Source: an uncultured Oscillospiraceae bacterium | Lineage (GTDB): Bacteria > Bacillota > Clostridia > Oscillospirales > Oscillospiraceae | Assembly (NCBI GenBank): GCA_905233595.1 | Contig: CAJOFI010000039.1 | Coordinates: forward strand, 1 to 9,933 | Length of the DNA: 9,933 nt | Direction: 5' to 3' | Shown here: positions 6,155 to 9,933 of the stretch, one piece after another | Numbering within the stretch: position 1 is the first letter of the stretch | Layout of the letters: each line of letters opens with the position of its first letter | Made by a program: the position numbers and the translations under genes | The notes under the pieces: model-generated | Databases searched by the model: none | What the model was told of the DNA's origin: nothing | What the model saw: only the letters and a program-made list of their open reading frames with translations

Positions 6155-8389
6155 ATGGCGACGAAGGATAAAGAGAAAAAAGCCCCGCCCTCCGCGGAGC
6201 CGGAGAGCATTTACATCAACCGGGAGCTGAGCTGGCTGGCCTTCAACCTGCGCGTGCTGCAGGAGGCGGCCGACCCGACGGTGCCGCTTCTGGAGCGGCT
6301 CAAGTTCCTGATGATCTACCAGTCGAACCTGGAGGAATTCTACCGGGTGCGCATCGGCATCATGTCCCACCGGGCGATGCTGACGCCGGACAAGGCCGAT
6401 CCCCTCTCCGGCCTGCTGCCGGACGCGGTCATCAACGAGGTGCTGCGCGTCACGCGCGAGCAGCAGAGCATGATGGAGAGCATCTGGAAGGCCATCCGCG
6501 AGGAGCTGCGCGTCAACAAGGTGGACGTGCTGGACTTCAAGAAGATCAGCAAGGTGGACGAGCTGATGAGCAAGAAGCTCTTCGGCGACATCCGCGACCT
6601 GCTGGTCCCCAAGATCATCGACATGGATCAGGCGCTGCCCTTTTTGTGGAGCGGGGAATCCAACGTCGTTGCCTTCCTGGGTCGGGGCACGGAGCAGAAG
6701 CTCTGCATCATCCCCATCCACCGCGTCCCGGCCTATCTGAGCTTTGAGATCGACGGCTGCCAGAAGATCGTGCTGACGCCCCAGCTTGTGCGCCACTTCC
6801 TGCCGCTGCTGCTCAAGAAGGAGAACATCCTGCAGTCGGCCATCGTGGAGGTCACGCGCAACGCCGACGTCTTCCTCTCCGACGTGCAGGATCACGCGGA
6901 CGACGACCTGCGCCAGAAGGTCTCCACCATGCTGACCAAGCGGCGGCGGGAGATGCCGGTGCGCGTGCGCATCTACGGCAAGCTCTCCGAGCCCGCGAAG
7001 GCGACGCTGCTCAAAAAGCTGCGCATGCCGGAGGAGCGCGTCTTCACCCAGAACGTGCCCTTTGACCTGTCCTTCCGCTCCTGCATCGGCGGGCATGACA
7101 GCTTCCGCTACGAGGAGCGCAGGCCCGCGAGGGACATCGGGCTGAAAAAGGGCGAATACTTCTCCTACATCGAAAAGCACGACCTGCTCATGTGCTTCCC
7201 CTTCCAGAGCATGATGCCCTTCGTCGATCTCATCTACGAGGCGGCGGACGATCCGGAGGTGCTGTCGATCAAGATCACGCTCTACCGCATGGCGGCGAGC
7301 AGCAAGATCGCGGCGGCGCTGGCCTATGCCGCCGACAAGGGGAAGGACGTGCTCTGCCTGCTCGAGCTTCGCGCGAGGTTTGACGAGCAGAACAACATCG
7401 ACTATTCCGAGATGCTCGAGGACGCGGGCTGCCGCGTGATCTACGGCCTGCCCGAGCACAAGGTGCACAGCAAGCTCTGCGTCATCACGCGCCAGCACGC
7501 GGGCAACTTCTCCCGCATCACCCAGGTGGGCACCGGCAACTACAACGAGGTCACCGGCGAGCAGTACACCGACCTCTCCCTCATCACCGCGCGGGAGGAG
7601 GCGGGGCTGGACGCCGAGGCCGCCTTCGCCGCGCTCACAAACGGCGAGATCCCGCCCGAGGCGCACTGCCTCTGGATCGCGCCGCTGACCTTCAAGCCCA
7701 GGCTCATGGAAATGCTCGAGCGCGAGCGGCTCAAGGGCGAGAAGGGGCGCGTCGCCATCAAGGCCAACGCCCTGAACAACGTGGACGTGATGGAAAAGCT
7801 CATCGAGTGCTCCCAGGCGGGCGTGAAGGTGGAGCTCTTCATCCGAGGCATCTGCTCGCTGCGCCCGGGCGTACCCGGCATGACGGAGAACATCACGGTC
7901 AAGAGCGTGGTGGGGCGCTGGCTGGAGCATTCGCGTATTTACAGCTTCGGCGAGGGCGAGGAGCAGCGGCTCTTCATCGGCTCGGGCGACATGCTCAACC
8001 GCAATCTCGAGCGGCGCGTGGAGGCCTTCATTGAGGCCGTCACCCCCGACACGCGCGAGCAGCTCAACGAGGTGCTCGACGCCCTGCGCAGCGACCGGGA
8101 GAAATCCCGCCGCATGCTCCCCGACGGGAGCTACATCCGCGAGGAGGGCGGCGAGGGTACCAGCTCGCAGGAGGCGCTCTACCGCATTTTCAGCGCCCGC
8201 AAGGTCGAGCCCGTGACCGTGGAGCCGGAACCCGAACCCGAGCCGGAGGCAGAGCCCCTTCTCCCCCTGCCCGAAGCGCGAGAGGCGGAACCCCTCCCCT
8301 CTCCGCCCGAGGAGCTTTACGAGGAAGAGGAGGAGGAGTCGCCGGGCGGTCTGCGCGGCTGGCTCTGGCGGATCTTTCACAGGGGATAA
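6155..8389 (+). CDS. ppk1: Polyphosphate kinase 1
   Basis: Makes inorganic polyphosphate from the terminal phosphate of ATP, reversibly, through a phosphohistidine. The family N-terminus is clear (INRELSWLAFNLRVLQEA, 21-38, then NLEEFYRVR). The catalytic His is H438 in KVHSK, followed by QVGTGNYNE (457-465). A second conserved His, H592, is in EHSRIYSFG. Conserved Arg residues R378 (LYRMA) and R408 (ARFDEQ) match the ATP/phosphate-site arginines of E. coli PPK. The catalytic core ends near residue 645. The total of 744 aa exceeds the roughly 690 of E. coli because of a C-terminal tail with a Pro-Glu repeat (690-700), a run of Glu (723-728) and a basic aromatic end (GWLWRIFHRG). It begins 16 nt after ppk2 with only a weak SD (AGAG), so translation may be coupled to ppk2. 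Confidence 0.97.
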   Translation: MATKDKEKKAPPSAEPESIYINRELSWLAFNLRVLQEAADPTVPLLERLKFLMIYQSNLEEFYRVRIGIMSHRAMLTPDKADPLSGLLPDAVINEVLRVTREQQSMMESIWKAIREELRVNKVDVLDFKKISKVDELMSKKLFGDIRDLLVPKIIDMDQALPFLWSGESNVVAFLGRGTEQKLCIIPIHRVPAYLSFEIDGCQKIVLTPQLVRHFLPLLLKKENILQSAIVEVTRNADVFLSDVQDHADDDLRQKVSTMLTKRRREMPVRVRIYGKLSEPAKATLLKKLRMPEERVFTQNVPFDLSFRSCIGGHDSFRYEERRPARDIGLKKGEYFSYIEKHDLLMCFPFQSMMPFVDLIYEAADDPEVLSIKITLYRMAASSKIAAALAYAADKGKDVLCLLELRARFDEQNNIDYSEMLEDAGCRVIYGLPEHKVHSKLCVITRQHAGNFSRITQVGTGNYNEVTGEQYTDLSLITAREEAGLDAEAAFAALTNGEIPPEAHCLWIAPLTFKPRLMEMLERERLKGEKGRVAIKANALNNVDVMEKLIECSQAGVKVELFIRGICSLRPGVPGMTENITVKSVVGRWLEHSRIYSFGEGEEQRLFIGSGDMLNRNLERRVEAFIEAVTPDTREQLNEVLDALRSDREKSRRMLPDGSYIREEGGEGTSSQEALYRIFSARKVEPVTVEPEPEPEPEAEPLLPLPEAREAEPLPSPPEELYEEEEEESPGGLRGWLWRIFHRG

Positions 8390-8390
8390 G

Positions 8391-8425
8391 ACTGAAAACT
8401 GAAAACTGAAAACTGAAGAATGAAG
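8391..8425 (+). repeat. Tandem heptamer repeat past ppk1
   Basis: Five consecutive 7-bp units: ACTGAAA three times, then ACTGAAG and AATGAAG. The array begins one base after the ppk1 stop. The same unit occurs twice at 3165-3178 on the minus strand, past the peptidase gene. Such arrays can vary in copy number. It probably belongs to a dispersed intergenic repeat family. Confidence 0.75.
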
Positions 8426-8434
8426 AATTATGGT

Positions 8435-8454
8435 GTCGCTTCGCGACGGTTTTT
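8435..8454 (+). terminator. Terminator-like hairpin after the ppk operon
   Basis: GTCGC-TTC-GCGAC (8435-8447) followed by GG and five T. The stem is only 5 bp but is GC-rich. Outer bases AATTA (8426-8430) and TAATT (8454-8458) can extend it imperfectly. It may end ppk transcription partially. Just beyond it is GGAAC-T-GTTCC (8460-8470), a short perfect dyad of unknown role. No clear sigma-A promoter was found between here and the ROK gene. Confidence 0.45.
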
Positions 8455-8529
8455 AATTAGGAACTGTTCCGAAACGAAGCGGAGTCGTAGGCTTCCATTA
8501 CGATATTCTATAGAAACCGGAGGACGATC

Positions 8530-9489
8530 ATGGCAGAAAAGTATAACATTTGTCTGGACGTGGGCGGCACGAAGGTGCTGGGCGTCATCTTCAATGAGAA
8601 GGACGAGATCATTTACCGTCTGAAAAAGCGCTCCAAGAGCGGCGGCGAGGGCGCGGCCGACGTGGAGAAGGTCATCATCGACGTGGTGGAGGAGATGATC
8701 AGGGAGTCCGGCATCGACCGGAAAAAGCTCAACGCCATCGCCTCCTGCGCGCCCGGCGTTATCGACCAGGACACCGGCGTCGTGCTCTTCACGCCGAATC
8801 TCCCCTGGCGCAACTACGACCTCGCCGGGGCGATGCGCAAGCAGTTCGGCGTGCCCTTCTTCGTGGGCAACGACGTGAACCTCGGCGTGCTCGGCGAATA
8901 CAAGTTCGGCGCGGCGAAGGGCTACAAGAACATTGCGGGCTTCTTCGTGGGCACCGGCATGGGCGGCGGGCTCGTGCTCGACGGCAAGCTCTTCACCGGC
9001 AACCAGTTCAAGGCCGCCGAGTACGGCCACATGATCCTCGACCCCGAAGGCCCCCTCTGCAACTGCGGGCAGCGCGGCTGCCTCGAGGCTTTCTCGAGCA
9101 AGCAGGGCATGAGCGCCTACATCCGGCAGCAGGTGTCGCGCGGGCGCGAGACGCTGATGGCGGACGCGGTGACGGACGGGGTGTTCCGCTCCAAGCGGCT
9201 CAAGAAGGCGCTCGAGGCCAACGACGCCGTGGCGATGGAGGCGGTGGATCGCGCCTGCCACTATCTCGCGGTCGCGACCGGCAACATCATCAACACCCTC
9301 TCGCCCGATCTGGTGCTCTACGGCGGCGGCGTGATCGAGGCCGTGGGCGACGTGTTTTTGGAGAAGGTGCTCCGTGAGGTCGATCGCTACTGCATGCCCG
9401 CGATCCGCTCCACCGTGGACATCAAGATTGCCGCCCTGGGTGACGATTCGATCCTCTACGGGGATCTCGCGCTTATCAAGGGGCTGTGA
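8530..9489 (+). CDS. ROK-family sugar kinase, probable glucokinase
   Basis: Predicted to phosphorylate glucose or a related hexose in the cytoplasm. The 319 aa match ROK kinases in length and motifs: phosphate-binding LDVGGTK (9-15), catalytic Asp D115 in GNDVN (113-117), VGTGMGGG (140-147), EYGHM (164-168) with the zinc-binding His H167, and the ROK zinc knuckle CNCGQRGC (C177, C179, C184). A second nucleotide-binding segment is LVLYGGGVIEA near residues 261-271. There is no N-terminal helix-turn-helix, so it is an enzyme and not a ROK repressor. CGGAGG lies 6 nt before the start. The GTGMGGG form is that of ATP-dependent glucokinases. Polyphosphate glucokinases are also ROK proteins, and this gene follows two ppk genes, but nothing in the motif points to polyphosphate use. 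Exact sugar unknown. Confidence 0.9.
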   Translation: MAEKYNICLDVGGTKVLGVIFNEKDEIIYRLKKRSKSGGEGAADVEKVIIDVVEEMIRESGIDRKKLNAIASCAPGVIDQDTGVVLFTPNLPWRNYDLAGAMRKQFGVPFFVGNDVNLGVLGEYKFGAAKGYKNIAGFFVGTGMGGGLVLDGKLFTGNQFKAAEYGHMILDPEGPLCNCGQRGCLEAFSSKQGMSAYIRQQVSRGRETLMADAVTDGVFRSKRLKKALEANDAVAMEAVDRACHYLAVATGNIINTLSPDLVLYGGGVIEAVGDVFLEKVLREVDRYCMPAIRSTVDIKIAALGDDSILYGDLALIKGL

Positions 9490-9491
9490 GT

Positions 9492-9933
9492 ATGCGCTAT
9501 CCGGTATCCGCAGGCGACGCCCTGCATCTGATAGGGTCACTCGGCGCACGTATGGACTACACGGTGCGCCTCAAGCTTCGTCTGGCAGACGCGGTGGACG
9601 GCGATATGCTGCGCCGCGCGGCGGAGAAGGCCCAGCGGCGCTACCCCTATCTCAGCGTCCGTCTGTGCCGGGACGAGAACAACTATTTCTATGAGGACAA
9701 CCCCGCGCCGATCGTGGTGAAGCAGGGCGTCGGGCGCATGAGCCTGAACGCGGCGGAATCCAACTACCACGTCTGGGGCGTGAGCTATGAGGGGGACTGC
9801 CTCTGCCTGGAGTTTTCCCACGGCATCGCGGACGGCAACGGGATGTACAGGGTGCTCGCTACGCTCCTGTACTACTACTGCGCCGAGCGCTACGGCGTGA
9901 GCGACCACACGGGCATCCGCACGCTGGACGATC
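9492..9933 (+). CDS. HxxxDG acyltransferase-like protein, 5' part only
   Basis: An open frame of 147 codons runs off the right edge with no stop. It begins 2 nt after the ROK stop, with AAGGGG about 8 nt before its ATG, so the two genes are almost surely co-transcribed. Residues 1-60 (MDYTVRLKLRLADAVDG, then AAEKAQRRYPYLSVRL) look like the start of condensation-domain or alcohol acetyltransferase-like proteins. The motif SHGIADGNGMYR, at about residues 116-127, fits the HxxxDG active-site motif of CoA-dependent acyltransferases and condensation domains, in which the His is the general base. Acyl donor and acceptor cannot be told. No signal peptide is seen. The fold assignment rests on one motif and the pattern around it; the rest lies outside the window. 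Confidence 0.7.
   Translation, partial: MRYPVSAGDALHLIGSLGARMDYTVRLKLRLADAVDGDMLRRAAEKAQRRYPYLSVRLCRDENNYFYEDNPAPIVVKQGVGRMSLNAAESNYHVWGVSYEGDCLCLEFSHGIADGNGMYRVLATLLYYYCAERYGVSDHTGIRTLDD

Noticed and set aside
6098..8380. A 760-codon open frame on the strand opposite ppk1, and similar long frames opposite ppk2 (4540-6210), the ABC gene (1640-3094) and the ROK gene (8428-9549).
   Set aside because: These follow from strong G/C third-position use in the real genes, which removes stops from one antisense frame. Their translations are repetitive Leu/Val/Asp/His/Arg-rich text with no family motif.

Overview
The window looks like a chromosomal segment of a GC-rich, probably spore-forming Firmicute of the Clostridia. 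This is an inference from gene content. The solute-transporter ATPase, the ROK sugar kinase and the M14 endopeptidase with a LysM domain are all of Firmicutes type, Shine-Dalgarno sites are mostly strong AGGAGG-like, and genes have a marked G/C third-position preference. That preference also opens long false reading frames on the opposite strand. No species can be named. No rRNA, tRNA, CRISPR array or phage gene is seen.

Layout, left to right. (1) About 1-1463: an insertion sequence of the IS4 family with an intact transposase on the minus strand. It is visibly less GC-rich than its neighbours, and its left end may lie outside the window. (2) 1517-1549: a strong intrinsic terminator for the next gene. 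(3) 1604-2788, minus strand: a stand-alone ATP-binding subunit of the MsmK/UgpC/MalK type for sugar ABC importers. It has a promoter around 3024-3052 and an unusually long, structured leader of about 230 nt. (4) 3222-4469, minus strand: a cytoplasmic-looking peptidoglycan endopeptidase with a peptidoglycan-binding domain, LysM and an M14 catalytic domain. (5) 4636-6138 and 6155-8389, plus strand: a two-gene polyphosphate operon. A tandem-domain PPK2 (polyphosphate:AMP phosphotransferase type) is followed 16 nt later by PPK1 (polyphosphate kinase) with an odd acidic, proline-rich tail. A good sigma-A promoter lies at 4534-4562. (6) 8390-8529: a gap with a tandem heptamer repeat and a terminator-like hairpin. 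(7) 8530-9489: a ROK-family glucokinase-like gene. Two nt after it begins a gene with an HxxxDG acyltransferase motif that runs off the right edge.

How they may work together. PPK1 makes polyphosphate from ATP, and class II PPK2 enzymes spend polyphosphate to turn AMP into ADP. The pair could therefore store and recover phosphate and energy from one transcript. The ABC ATPase and the ROK kinase both fit sugar uptake and phosphorylation but are not in one operon. The endopeptidase fits cell-wall or spore peptidoglycan turnover.

I do not see a wholly new system. The points most worth a second look are the ABC gene leader, whose strong ribosome site has no AUG near it; the PPK1 tail; the paired ppk genes; a heptamer repeat shared by two gene 3' ends; and tandem hairpins just before the transposase start.
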